A stretch of DNA of 64,000 bases. It comes from Amoebidium appalachense. Taxonomy: Eukaryota; Ichthyosporea. The notes beneath the pieces are model-generated. The model had not been told where the DNA came from. It did no database searches and saw only the letters and a program-made list of their open reading frames with translations. Shown here one piece after another: positions 53,006 to 64,000 of the stretch. The translations under genes and the position numbers were made by a program. Each line of letters opens with the position of its first letter. Position 1 is the stretch's first letter. The stretch is taken from positions 3,968,001 through 4,032,000 of the forward strand of contig CAVNZM010000004.1 of NCBI GenBank assembly GCA_963693365.1, read 5' to 3'.

Positions 53006-53923
53006 TCTTGCTTGCGGAGAAATTAAGTGCTTGATGATGTAGACGTAAAATGAAAACGGATTAAAATTCAGAATTCTACCTCTACGCTAGACAAATAGGT
53101 TAGTGAACCCGTTGGGGAAAAAAAAAACCAAGGATAGCGTGAACATAGCGAGACGTAAATAATCATGCTCATGCAGAAGGACAAACTGACATGTGCATGT
53201 AACGTGACGCATTGATAAGCCGGCTCAATAAATGTCTCAAAGATCTACCAGTTAACTGCATGATATTGGACGGATGGTAATTAAGCATTAGGCCGCGTGT
53301 TCATTTTCTGCCCAGATTCCCAAGAGGAATATGACCCGTGGCTAGTACAGCGAATCAGATGCTGCTAATGTACACGCAGTTTGACCGCAGCTTGCGTCGA
53401 TTGATTAGTATCCAATCATGTAGACCATGCGGGGGTCGGTGAGGCTGCAAATTTGATTGGCCAGAGGCTCACCAAAAAATGATCAACAGGCTCAGTCACC
53501 CTCCTATTCGGAACTAGGATATTCTGGATTATAGGAGAAAAACATTTATTTATTCATAAATCATTCATACTATTTTTAATGATCATAGTTCTTAAAAACT
53601 ACCTTTTTACTATCTGCCATCATCAAAGAGGGCTTTAAAATGTTGTTTCAAGGGAGCACCGATTCGATGTATATCACGAAGACATAATTGTCAATCCCAA
53701 ATAAAGCGTTCGCACGTGCGCATGGATCGTAGTACCCATGTGACTGTCACATGTGAGATGACACGTGTTGTAGACAGGCCCTCGGCCTGTATGAAAAACC
53801 TGTGACACCCCGCCCCAAATTAAAGAATTTTGGACTATAAAGCTGGTTGTTTTCCTTGACTATTATAACTCCTGACCCTTGCCCCACGTTGCATAGCCAC
53901 TCGCACGGCCCTAACCCACGCTC
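53006..53923. other. Divergent promoter region, MYC-like gene and 224-residue gene
   Basis: About 0.9 kb of unique, fairly AT-rich sequence without microsatellites between two divergently transcribed genes. CACGTGC-like and CACATGTG sequences occur at about 53714-53765, which could be E-boxes, but this is not tested. Confidence 0.45.
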
Positions 53924-53930
53924 TATATAA
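53924..53930 (+). promoter_or_regulatory. TATA box
   Basis: TATATAA in CGCTCTATATAAGAATG, 45 bp before the ATG at 53975. This leaves room for transcription to start about 25-30 bp downstream and for a very short 5' leader. Confidence 0.55.
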
Positions 53931-53974
53931 GAATGTCCTGATTGTAAGCCAATCCAGTAGCACAGTTATGCACG

Positions 53975-54746
53975 ATGAGCCAAATAGAACCAGAGCGCTT
54001 TCTTCTCAACCAATCAGATTACTTTTGTACACTTGCCTGTTGCCGTACCTTTTGTGTCACAATGCAAAGAGCACTGGCAGATCTGGACAGATTTTTGTGG
54101 AAAAACAAATGTTATAGGTAATCACGCTTCGATTTCCGGCTATATATCTTTAGATGATTTCCATTACACAACTTGTTGTATGTTTCTCACTGGTCTTTCC
54201 ACACCTATCCCTAGACGCCTTTTTGATTCTCTCTACGCACTCACACCACCATCACAACGCGTACACGAATTAGCCCTTAAATTTCACGAGCACATCACCC
54301 GCCTGTCCGCTTGTGCCCCGGACCACCCGCTCTTCCGGCTACACGCATCCCCGCCGGATTCGCCCCTCTACCTCTTCCCTTCCCCATCGTCTCTGCCCAT
54401 TGCCGAGCGCTATGTGGAATGGCTGGCGACCCCCCCGGAGGTACGGCGAGATCATAGTGTGAATATGAATAGTTTCAAGTCTATGGCTGATAGATATCTT
54501 TTTACTCTACGTGTTGAGTCCCTTCCGGTGTTAGGACCGCAAAAACACCAACTACTAGTAGCCTATATGGCGGATACGGTTAGAGAGTCTCGTTCATACA
54601 TAGATTCGTTTATTCGTAATGTGGTGTGGTGTAAAAACGCAAAGATGATTATGGCTTGGCGGTGTAATCGGTTTCTGGTGTCTCCTGCTCGTATGTGTAA
54701 TATGTGTGGGGGGGCGGTTTACTCGCGGCTGCATATCTATCAATAA
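53975..54746 (+). CDS. Two-exon gene of unknown function, 224 residues
   Basis: Exon 1 (53975-54117) begins MSQIEPERFLLNQSDYF and ends TATAG|GTAATC. A compact 97-bp intron ends in TTTCCACACCTATCCCTAG. Exon 2 (54215-54746) runs to TAA. The joined reading frame gives 224 residues. Without splicing the exon 2 frame lacks an upstream ATG, and the exon 1 frame stops at the splice site, which supports the model. The protein is Cys- and Arg-rich in places (LACCRTFC; MCNMCGG near the C-terminus), with a Pro/Ser-rich middle (PDSPLYLFPSPSSLP) and a helical stretch YMADTVRESRSYIDSF. I do not recognise the family. It lies between the MYC-like gene and a transposon-like element, so a mobile-element or viral origin is possible. 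Confidence 0.5.
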
Positions 54747-54954
54747 ATGCAACCTGTTAGCTAATGTATTAGAACCGGAGGTTATTGGCGGTTTTATTCT
54801 CTTTAAATTTCTTCCTCTCTTCCTCAATATATCCGTTTTAAGATGACTATCCTAGATCACCTTATTAATGCTGCACAGTATGATATTGTGATCCGGTGCC
54901 TTAACTTTCTTTCGGAGCTACCGATGCTAGCATCTGCTTACCCATAATATGTAA

Positions 54955-56315
54955 GGGCCTGTTTGGCAACGCGGGTTAGTGTAATCTGGATTTCGGGGGA
55001 TATCTGGATATCAAAATCGAGATCCAGATTATGCTGCAGAATCCGGATCTCAGCCGAAACCTGGGTTACGATATTCCGAGCGTCGGGGTGTGATCTGATT
55101 GGATGACGACACGACCTTTAACTTCAGTTAGTCTTGCCGTGATTGGCCTAGAGCGCACTCACCGAAAAAACCAGGCTATGGACATTTCTATTGGGTTAGA
55201 GGAATCGAATAACCGGGTTAATGGGTGAGTGCGCAGCTAGCCAATCAAAGCGATCACTAGGAAAATGTAAGCCTGAAATGTGAATGTAATGATATATGAA
55301 TCAAATAACCGAGTTAAAGTTTGCATAATGTATCAATAAAGTGAATTTTTTATGGGTCATATCGTAACCGGATCATGTCGGCTCGTGTCCTCGCTCGACC
55401 TCGTTATTTCGGCTCGCCTTGTCGATTATTTTGGCTCGCCTATCGGCTCGCCAAAATAACCGACGGCTCGCCGAAATAACTTCGGTTTCGCTCGGCCACT
55501 CGCCCCATGACTCCTGATTAAGCCGGGTAGATAACCCATGGATGCCAAACAGCCCACGTACGATTTCGGGTTAGATTTGCTCTGCAGCTGTCACGCTGTT
55601 CATCACCGGTCGGTGACTTGCAATTGCAGACCCGCTACACATATACACCATAGTGATAAGCAGTAATAAACCACGAAAGTGGTGAGTTGTATACGGTTTT
55701 ATTTGAGACACTCACCATGTATGCAGCCCGGAACATAGCCGTTTTGGCTGCGATTGCAGCCTTGACCTATAGCCCAGAGCTCAAAGAGCCCTGTCGTACT
55801 TCCCCGCTCATGGAAGACTCGGGCTGGACGGCCGCAGAGGGTAGGAAAAGAATGAGAAGTGAGGTGCGTGTCTGTTTTTATAACGTTCCCCACGTGCAAG
55901 TCCGTGCGTTGGTGCAGGTGTCGCAGTTCAAGGCACAGCTGTCGCAGCCCACTCAGTATCCACATGCTGCCAGCAACGGAAGTTTGGTTTGGCGCCCTTT
56001 CAACAATCCTTTTTTGGCCACTTCAAACTATCGACGATTGGTGCAAAAGGACACCATATATAGTTCCATAAAATGAACATTCATTGGGTCGGACATTCAG
56101 GACCTGAAAGGATTTCGCGCTAATCCACCTCCCGAGGTGGATTAGTGGAATCCAGATTACGGCCATGTCCGAGGGGTTTGAAACCCAGATTTACGTGACC
56201 GGATCTGGCCGTCTGTTTGGCAGCGGCTGGATTTTGAGATTTGGATTTAGCGCTAAACCCAAAATCGCCCGTAATCCGGATTTAGGACCCTAAACCCGAG
56301 TTGCCAAACAGGCCC
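54955..56315. mobile_element. TIR element with PIF/Harbinger-like ends, 1361 bp
   Basis: Left end GGGCCTGTTTGGCAAC (54955) and right end its complement (56300-56315), each followed inward by a CGGGTTTAG-like sequence. TAA lies directly outside both ends (54952-54954 and 56316-56318), as expected for the 3-bp TWA target duplication of PIF/Harbinger elements. Subterminal motifs (ATCCGGAT, AATCTGGATT) recur in both orientations. Extra copies of the terminal motif (near 55541-55552 and 56210-56217) suggest nested smaller elements. No transposase was seen. Confidence 0.8.
55687..56076 (+). CDS. ORF inside the TIR element, unknown function
   Basis: About 120 codons from the ATG at 55714 (MYAARNIAVLAAIAALTY..), with a hydrophobic N-terminus, ending TAA. 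It is not a transposase or a Myb/SANT-type Harbinger accessory protein as far as I can see. It may be a captured host fragment or chance. GTG-start readings add a few upstream residues. Confidence 0.25.
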   Translation: MYTVLFETLTMYAARNIAVLAAIAALTYSPELKEPCRTSPLMEDSGWTAAEGRKRMRSEVRVCFYNVPHVQVRALVQVSQFKAQLSQPTQYPHAASNGSLVWRPFNNPFLATSNYRRLVQKDTIYSSIK

Positions 56316-56953
56316 TAATAGGGGTGTCAGATACTACGACGGCGCTCATTGTTGCCTAGCATGTACATACAGTACATATGTCACTGGCTGCATTTGATTG
56401 GCTGTGCTGGAAAACGCAGTAGGCCGTCGAATGTGGCTGGGCCTCCGGCATTGCATGTCCACGCAATAAAAAGTGTGTAAACCCTATATATCCTACCACG
56501 GCATCATATGCCTTTGAATTTCTTATTACAACCGTTTGGCATTTCTACTTTCAAGTTGCATATAGCCTCTTTATATATTTTTTGGCTTTCTATGGCATAA
56601 AGCCGAGTATTCTATATGGGGATTCCGGGGAATCTATGGCAAAGCATTGCAAGGCCGGAAATTTTTCTTTTTCTTTTGACTCGGTTTTATTGATCCGTTG
56701 ATGAAGGCAACGGTGCAGCCACAGGCTACATAACCACCAATAGAACTGAAATAGCCAAAGCTAACGTGTGGAAGCCGGAAAATGAATTGAGCGGGGTTTA
56801 TGCACTCTCCCGCCGAACAGCCGAACGTCGCACATGTGCGCTATGCACACGTCACCTGAGGAGTCCATCACTGTGCCGACATGTCGCCATGTGGCGCAAA
56901 CCATGCATGTATGCTACATGCGGTAAGCCAGCTGCAGCTGTAGCCGAAGAGAA

Positions 56954-57141
<188 letters not shown>

Positions 57142-57664
57142 GAGAGAGTGTGTGTGTGTGTGCACGTGTGTGTGTGTGTGTGAGGGAAGGAAAGAGAGAA
57201 TGAGAGAGAGAGGGAAGGAGAGAGAGAGGGAGAGGGAGGGAGGGAGGGATTGGGAGGGGGGGGGGGGGGGGGGGGGAGAGAGATCGTAGAGAGAGGGACT
57301 ACAGTAGAGAGGGGAGAGCGAGAAGGAGACGGAGAGGGAGAGGGAGACTAGGGAGAGAGGGAGGGAGGGGGGAAGGGGGGGAAGGGGGGGGGGGGGGGGG
57401 GGGAGCGAGAGAGCGAGAGAGAGGGAGAGAGAGCGAGAGCGAAAGAAATAGGGAGGGAGGGATGGAGAGGGGGGAGGGAGGGGGGGAGTCGAGAGAGACT
57501 CAAGAGGGAATTGATATTGGGAGAGGAAGATGAAGGGGGAGGGGGAGGGAGTAGTAGTGGGAGGAAGAGGGGCTGAGAGAGAGAAAAAGAGAGAGGGACA
57601 AGTCGCACTTCATCAGGGAGGGACTCCAAGGGAGGGAGGGAGTTGTCGTCTGTGTGTGTGTGTG

Positions 57665-57730
<66 letters not shown>

Positions 57731-57829
57731 GTACTGGTGAGAGTAGCGGTGGTGGTAGTGGTGGATCGGGGCCCCGGGGGAGAGGGGGGGGGGGGGGGGG
57801 GGGGGGGGGGGCCGGGGGAGACCCCGTAA

Positions 57830-58240
57830 AAAAAATAAAAAGCTATCTGACAGACAGACACGGTCACACCCACCCACCAACATTGTCACAGCCTCGGTTC
57901 ACCTGACTGTCAAGCGCCGCAAATTTACGCCGGAATACTGAAAGAAAAATCGAACATTTTTTCTTTTCTCTAGTAAGTGGTTCCTCGCATGAGCCTTGAA
58001 GGAAATGAGTTGGCAATCGGCTACCGGCTTAATTAATGCTGAACATGGCATCAGACTCGTGCTCTAGAGCCTCGTGATTTGATGCCGTGATACATAAGGT
58101 CCATCGCAGCCAGAATCAGAATGTTGCCGATTTTTTTATTTCGTTTTTTTTTCCTTTTTCTTTTTTTTTTTTTTTTTTGTGTGTGGGGATGGGAGGGGCC
58201 CCCGGGGGGGGGGGGGGGGAGGGTGGGGTGGGTGGGGTAT

Positions 58241-58286
<46 letters not shown>

Positions 58287-60718
58287 GGGGGGAGGACCTC
58301 GAAGAGAAAGGCGGTTATATGGTGACCGTAAGTCACTCCCAAGACTCAGCCAAATGTTATTCAATAATTATGTAAAAGCAGTAGGGTCATGATAACACTG
58401 GTGGCTATTTATGTGACTCGTGGCTGAGGAGTTTCTATATGTAGTGTGAATCCTCACTCTCAGAATTATTGATATGAGCCTTGCAGCAGGTCAGGCTGAG
58501 TGGATTGTGATCACGGTGCATGATGCATGGCATTTAGCCATTCAGATGCAGTATACTATGGTGTAGCCCCGATTTTTCTACATAAAAGTCAACCGTGTTT
58601 GATTGATACTGCATTACGTTATGGCAAATATAATGTTTTTTGCACGGGTCACCTTTTAATTTCTACTTTCCTCTGTCCAAATACTGTATAGGCCATCGGT
58701 CCGGGTTACCGCACGGTTTTGGCACTATTTCAAAGAGTCCATTTTTCTGTTTGATGCCGCTTCCCTGGCCCGTACGTATAACCTAAAGTTTAAACCGTGT
58801 TCTTATTCCAGTTGGGACCACCTATCACAGTTTTTGATCAAGTCCGAAAATCAAACACCAACTGGATCGTAGACTAATATTTTTGTGAGGAATCCGAGCT
58901 ATTGGAGGTACAGTGAGCCTCTAATTATATATCACCATGATCAATTCCAATATGAACATGTACAATCCCAATATGAACATGTACAATCCCAAACTACAAT
59001 AGCTTGCAAATGGCCCACGGTTAACGTTGAGCTATGGTGTCTTCCACAGTTGCTACACTGGTGGTGACACGTGGTGTTTCCGTCCTCTGTGAACGATACC
59101 AGACATATCCAGTTGAAGGCCCTACACGGGCGATACACACACATACACAGGTGAACAGACACGAATATTGCCACTCCTGGCGTCGACGCGTACGCGTGCG
59201 AACATCAAAGTTTCCTTGCCAACGTACGCGTGCCACAGTGGACTGTGAAACACATCACCTGATTCAACACCTGCACAAACACACACGCACACCGCGTGAC
59301 GCACACACACACACGCACAATGCTGCAATATTAGTATGCAAAAACACAGATATGCACGTACACTGAGTGTCAGGCACATGTACAGTTAAAAAGAAACACC
59401 ATGGATAATGATTTCTTCCATCCACGCACATGTGCACACCCTCTGGGCGCACACCGTTGAAAATCACGCTGTCACACACACACTAACCCAGCCACCGAGC
59501 CACACGCCTTACACACGAGTAATTCACGCAGGCCGGCACCAGGTAAATTTTCAAAAGACACCATCTCTTTTGCCACACGTTCACATGCACGCTATCCACA
59601 TCGACTTTAAGGTTTTTTGATTTTTGACAGTTGTCTCAGGGGATGTGATCCGGTTGAATCAATTTCGATCGGAACCCCCTCGTAGAAATTCGAGAAAACT
59701 ACCCCCCCCCCCCCCCCCCCCGGGTCCTTAGAATTCACCACCACCACTACCACCGGCCTCCACCACCACCACTCACCCACCGACCCACCCATCCACACAC
59801 ACAATTTTGAGAAATCCTGTTGCCAGGTTTTAATGGCTGCCGGTTCGCCATCAGACCACCCTGGGCAAAAACATGACTCAGAAAAATCACTGCAGCGTAC
59901 TAGTATTGTAATGTAATTCCTGCACAATGTTTTATTTATGTTTGCGTCTCGCATTGGGCGGAGGCCGGCCGGCCAGCGGCAACACAGCACTCAATGTTGA
60001 AAATTGACAGAGACAATATATCTCAGATGGAGAATATCTCGAAAAGAATATCTCGGATGCTACAGAGGGTATACAAGCCCCGGGGGAATGTACTATGGCT
60101 ACTTACGTACTATCGGCATGAAGGGCACTACCCGCACACAGTCCAGAAAGAAACAATGAACGGTAGCACTCAAACAAAAGGTATTAAACAAGGTGAATTG
60201 GCTGCCGCTGTGTGCCTGGACACCGAAAAGCAAAATTACACCCAGTACTCATTAAAAAAAAAAAAAAAAAAAAAAGCCAAATGCAAATGAAAGCGGAAGG
60301 CAAAAAAAAAAAATCTCAGAGAGAAACGTAAATCACTCGGAAATATGTACCGGTGCATGGACCCCAAAACAAATAACCCATTTTGCTTCTTCTGGTTCAT
60401 CAAACCAAACATCACCTCCCAGAAAGGATCCCCCCCCCCCCCCCCCCCCCCCCCCCAAACAACATAAGAAAAGACCCGGTATCGCACTGGAGAGTCCACA
60501 GCACACACATGCATTCCTATTGTTGTGTCCGACCAATCAAATGACAGATGAAACGACATGCATGCGAGGCGTCACATTCAAAAACACAATCCTCACACTA
60601 TGTAGAAACCCTGGCCCCCATAGTCAAAATACGAAGACCTTTACGATGCATTTTTTCAGGCGCGGCACTATACTGATATCACAATAGCCAACCAAGTAGA
60701 GAGGAAAAGATGCGACAT

Positions 60719-60757
<39 letters not shown>

Positions 60758-60810
60758 GCATTAGCGAAAATCCACCATTATGGGCATAATTTCGCTGTCC
60801 CACTTTCCAC
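57830..60810. other. Intergenic stretch, no gene recognised
   Basis: Mostly unique sequence, with local T/G/poly-G blocks at 58140-58285, a C run at 59702-59720, poly-A at 60252-60274 and another at 60720-60753. A 21-bp block (ATATGAACATGTACAATCCC) is duplicated at about 58950 and 58971. ORFs have no family features. Confidence 0.55.
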
Positions 60811-61109
60811 CTATTTGGCAGAGTCCTTTCTTTCCGTCTCGCTGGTGCTTGAACTTGGCTCCGACGCACTCGCTCTCTTTTTCGTTTTCCTGCACATCAA
60901 TGAATGTCAGTTTTATCAAAAAAAGATCTGCCTTTCATATCTTCAGGGACGGCGGGAGGAGTGAAAATGTGTGTGTGTGTGTGGTGGTGGTGATGGTGGT
61001 GTTGGTTTGTTTTTTCGTTCTTTCTTTCTCTCCTTTTCTTTCTTTCTTTCTTTCTTTTCTTTTTTTTCTTCTTTTTTTTTTTTGTTGTTGTTGTTGTGGG
61101 GAGGGGGGG

Positions 61110-61147
<38 letters not shown>

Positions 61148-61405
61148 GGGGTAAAGTGGTGCAATGCATGTAGTACAAATTTACAATGCTGAACGTTTAC
61201 AGATTACCGAAGTGGACACCACTAGGGTATATGTGGACGGCTGTACCCTTCAACTGTGTGTGCGGGGTGCGAGTATGCGGGCGCCCTTGGGCTGTCGGCA
61301 TACACAAACATGGGTGCATATGTTCTTCCTTGTGTGTGTCCTCGTTGCGTGTGCGGTTGTTGGGCATGGCAAACGAGAAGGGTTGGTGGTGGTAATGTGC
61401 GTGTC

Positions 61406-61469
<64 letters not shown>

Positions 61470-61586
61470 TCTGTGAGTGAGTGTGTGGTCTGCGGGTGAG
61501 TGAGTGAGTAACTGAGTGAGTGAGTGAGTGTGTGTGTGCGTGCGTGTGTGTGTTGAGCATGTTTCTTTCTTTCTTTCTTTCTTTTT

Positions 61587-61636
<50 letters not shown>

Positions 61637-63057
61637 CGCTATTCATACTTCTGCTGCTTTGTAGGATCGCTTGGTGTAGTGCCTATGATGCCAGCCAGAC
61701 TCTTGTACATGCTCCGTAGCCGTGGGTGCTGTTCGGGTGTCTGCACCTTCCATGGCTCCCTACACCGATTTTCATGTTAACTTTCCAGATCAACCCCCCC
61801 CAAAACCGCTCTCCTCATCTCTCTCCCCCCTCCCCCCATCCATCCCCCCCTGCCCCACAACATATGCTCCACACGGGGAAGTGTGTGTGTGTGGGGGGGG
61901 GGGGGGGGGGGGAGAGGGGGGGGGGGAGAGGTAAATCTGGCACCACATGAACATGCACACAGGAACCATCACCCTCCGCCCTTACAAATGCAAACGCAGT
62001 GCACACGCAGACATACACAAGTGTGTGTGTGTGTGTGTGTGTGTGCAGACGTGCATGTGTGAGTGTGCGGTGGTGTGGTGGTGGTGAGGGTGGAAGCGGT
62101 GGGGGAGTTGGGTGGGGGAGGGGGTAGATGGTGTAGTGGTAGACAGCACCAACTGAAAAGACAACACACAATTAAAGACTGCTCGCAAAGTGTGTGTGCA
62201 TGTGTGTGCGCATGCGCGGGGGCGCACCCACGTGCAATCGTGTTGGTGCAGGCGCCTATGTGTACGTGTGTGTGTGTGGTGTGTGTATGTGTGTGCTTTC
62301 TCTCGTGTGTGTGTATGGGCGCACACTTCTTACTTTGCTGTGTTTTCCTCCCTTTTTCGCGGTGGGTTGGGGGGGGGTGGGTGGGTGGGTGGGTGGTGGT
62401 GGAGGTGGAGGAGGAGGAGGAGGTGGTGGTGGTGGTGGTGGTGGTGGTGGTGGTGGGGGGGGGGGGGGGGTTTGAATGCGGAACACGGTACGAAGTACGC
62501 ATACACGATGAGAAGCATGGTGCAGGACACATGCAAAGGCAAACATTCAAGTATGCAACATCAGCCATGCGCACAGTATGCGCCATAAGCAGAGCCCATC
62601 CTCAGGGAGGGCCCAAGTCATCAATTGCGTCTGAGTTTCGACCCCTTAGCCCGCGTATATACGACTCTCCAACTCAGACAGCAGCATCAACTGAACTTGG
62701 GAGGGTCAACCCGTCTTGATCAAAGACGAGCCTAGGGTTGCTTATGCAAGCAAGGTGAGCAAAACGGTGAAGATGTGTGTGCAAACTAAAGCAGTGCAGC
62801 GAAAAATGCGTATGTGCTTACAGATGCACGACACAGAGCAACCATGCCCGGTTGGGGGGGAAAGGGAGGGGGGGCGGTTCAATACCCCTGTGATGGCCTT
62901 CTGATGGGGTTCATGTAGACTGCAATTTTGCGGTCCAGGTCGTCCAGCACAGAGGCCAGCGTGATCATCGTGGGGTGCTGCATTAGGAATAAATGACGTC
63001 ACAAACCAGAATTTTACACACCACCCATAATCCCGGATAACGTTGAATAAACCAATA

Positions 63058-63144
<87 letters not shown>

Positions 63145-63738
63145 AAAAAAAAAAGCACACACAAGACACACAGACACACAACCTCCTCTCTAACAACCCA
63201 CAGAACAAAAACGACAGACCAAAGTATACACACATTCATCGCGCCACAGAGATCATGTTTCAAGCAGGTAAGGGAAAGAGGGAGCAATAAAAGCCCCACT
63301 CCCCCCCCCCCCCCTCCCCCTCCCCCCCCCGCAAAAAAATAAAAAAATAAAAAAGCCGCAGCCTACACATGCAACATAGGACATAGGGAGACAGGCACAA
63401 TGCAACACATGCATTTGCACAGGGTGGTTTTTTTTTTTTTTTTTTTTATTTTATTTTATTTTTTTTATTTTTTGGTGGGGGTAAAAGGAGGAGGAGGGAG
63501 GGGGGGGGGGGGGGGGGGGGGGAAGGTAAAACATGACAAAATCAATTAATCACAACCCAGATACACCAAAAAGAAATGTGCGAGCAAGCGATCTTTTTTT
63601 GGGGGGGAGGGAGGGTACCTTTGAATTTTCAGCCAGTAATCGTGTACGACACCGTCTCATATGGCGGTGGATGGCTGCCATCTCAACCACTAGGTCAACC
63701 TCCACACCACCACCGATGTCATAGCCCGCCGCAGATTC
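60811..63738 (-). CDS. 3' part of an unrecognised gene, 5' end off the window
   Basis: Four exons on the minus strand: 63738-63619, 62977-62886, 61759-61649, 60889-60811 (TAG). All junctions are in phase (AAG|CAC; GG+G; AA+G), which is strong support. The partial protein has a helical region (LVVEMAAIHRHMRRCRTRLL; LASVLDDLDRKIAVYMNPIR), then HPRLRSMYKSLAGIIG, and a basic/Ser-rich tail (KKTKKRASASEPSSSTSETE). I do not recognise the family. If the donor GTATTG at 62885 is not used, a stop follows at once (62879), giving a shorter alternative end. The last three bases of the window (AAG before GTATAT on the minus strand) could be the end of the preceding exon. Confidence 0.65.
61410..61640. repeat. 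(TG)n, TGAG and poly-G block
   Basis: (GT)n at 61408-61467, GTGA-rich sequence to 61535, then T and G runs (61597-61636). The last unit ends about 12 bp from the donor at 61648 on the minus strand. It lies in the intron before the terminal exon. Confidence 0.9.
62468..62752 (-). mobile_element. SINE-like repeat, full-length minus-strand copy
   Basis: Collinear with the 33.87-34.12 kb copy but more diverged. The head (reverse complement) holds GATCAAGAC (B-box fit), TGTCTGAGTTGG (A-box-like) and GGGTCGAAACTC (B-box-like); the body ends in CGCATTCAAA. A TGG-repeat and G run (62440-62470) lie at its 3' end on the plus strand. Intronic in the unrecognised gene. Confidence 0.85.
63059..63104. repeat. 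46-nt poly-C run followed by (CA)n
   Basis: Poly-C, then CA repeats, then an A run (63140-63154), in the intron between the first two exons of the unrecognised gene. Confidence 0.95.
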
Positions 63739-64000
63739 CTGCATTCCAGAGGTTAAAAATGGTCAGCAGTGGTATGCATGGAATGCAGGTGTGGAGACGG
63801 ATGTACGTGTACCGAGGGAGAGAGACACAGGGCAGCCGGCTAAAAACTATATCTGCATTTCCCAATATCCCAACATATATGGCAATACTCCCTCTAATGT
63901 AAAACAAACTGTTGATACGTGTTCTTGTCTGAAGATATATCGACACCATGCCGACGTAACATGAATACCCCCCATCCAACAAATATGCGACATATACCTT

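Noticed and set aside
59607-59990. Minus-strand ORF of 127 codons
   Set aside because: Its middle is translation of a CCA/poly-C tract and neither flank shows family features.

Overview
This window is nuclear DNA from a eukaryote. Genes are split into many short exons (mostly 60-250 bp) with spliceosomal boundaries. Their introns are filled with (CA)n/(TG)n microsatellites and poly-C/poly-G runs. I rebuilt gene models by hand from reading frame, splice dinucleotides, splice phase and remembered protein families; nothing was searched. A MYC-type bHLH-leucine-zipper protein, next to TCAIM-, POLR1E-, DDX39B- and SPPL-family genes, points to an opisthokont, most likely a unicellular holozoan (ichthyosporean- or choanoflagellate-like). 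That placement is inference.

Layout. 1-11.2 kb (+): 3' part of a TCAIM-family (DUF4460/DUF4461) gene, 5' end off the window. 13.5-17.8 kb (-): PA-domain signal-peptide-peptidase-like aspartyl protease. 19.2-22.3 kb (-): UAP56/Sub2 (DDX39B) DECD-box RNA helicase. 25.4-34.4 kb (+): RNA polymerase I subunit A49 (POLR1E), eight exons, 410 residues. 37.3-48.5 kb (-): a 613-residue, 13-exon protein with a ubiquitin-like FERM-F0/F1-type module, a RhoGAP-like fold without a visible arginine finger, an SH3 domain, an acidic segment and a C-terminal helix. 50.5-51.2 kb (-): two doubtful exons. 51.8-53.0 kb (-): intronless MYC-like bHLH-Zip gene. 54.0-54.7 kb (+): compact two-exon gene of unknown function behind a TATA box. 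60.8-63.7 kb (-): 3' end of an unrecognised gene that continues past the window end.

Repeats. A SINE-like family of about 250 bp has at least ten copies. Its 3' end nearly always runs straight into poly-C. Two terminal-inverted-repeat elements lie at 49.6-50.2 kb and 55.0-56.3 kb (the second with PIF/Harbinger-like ends and a TAA duplication). There are several minisatellites, and one exon has been tandemly triplicated inside an intron.

The genes do not form one pathway. Three touch gene expression: Pol I transcription (A49), mRNA export and splicing (UAP56), and a MYC-like regulator. The others suggest a mitochondrial protein (TCAIM), an intramembrane protease (SPPL) and a cytoskeletal or small-GTPase scaffold. 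The most unusual theme is how tightly simple repeats abut splice sites: many acceptors are the end of a (CA)n tract finishing in CAG, and several donors open a (GT)n tract.
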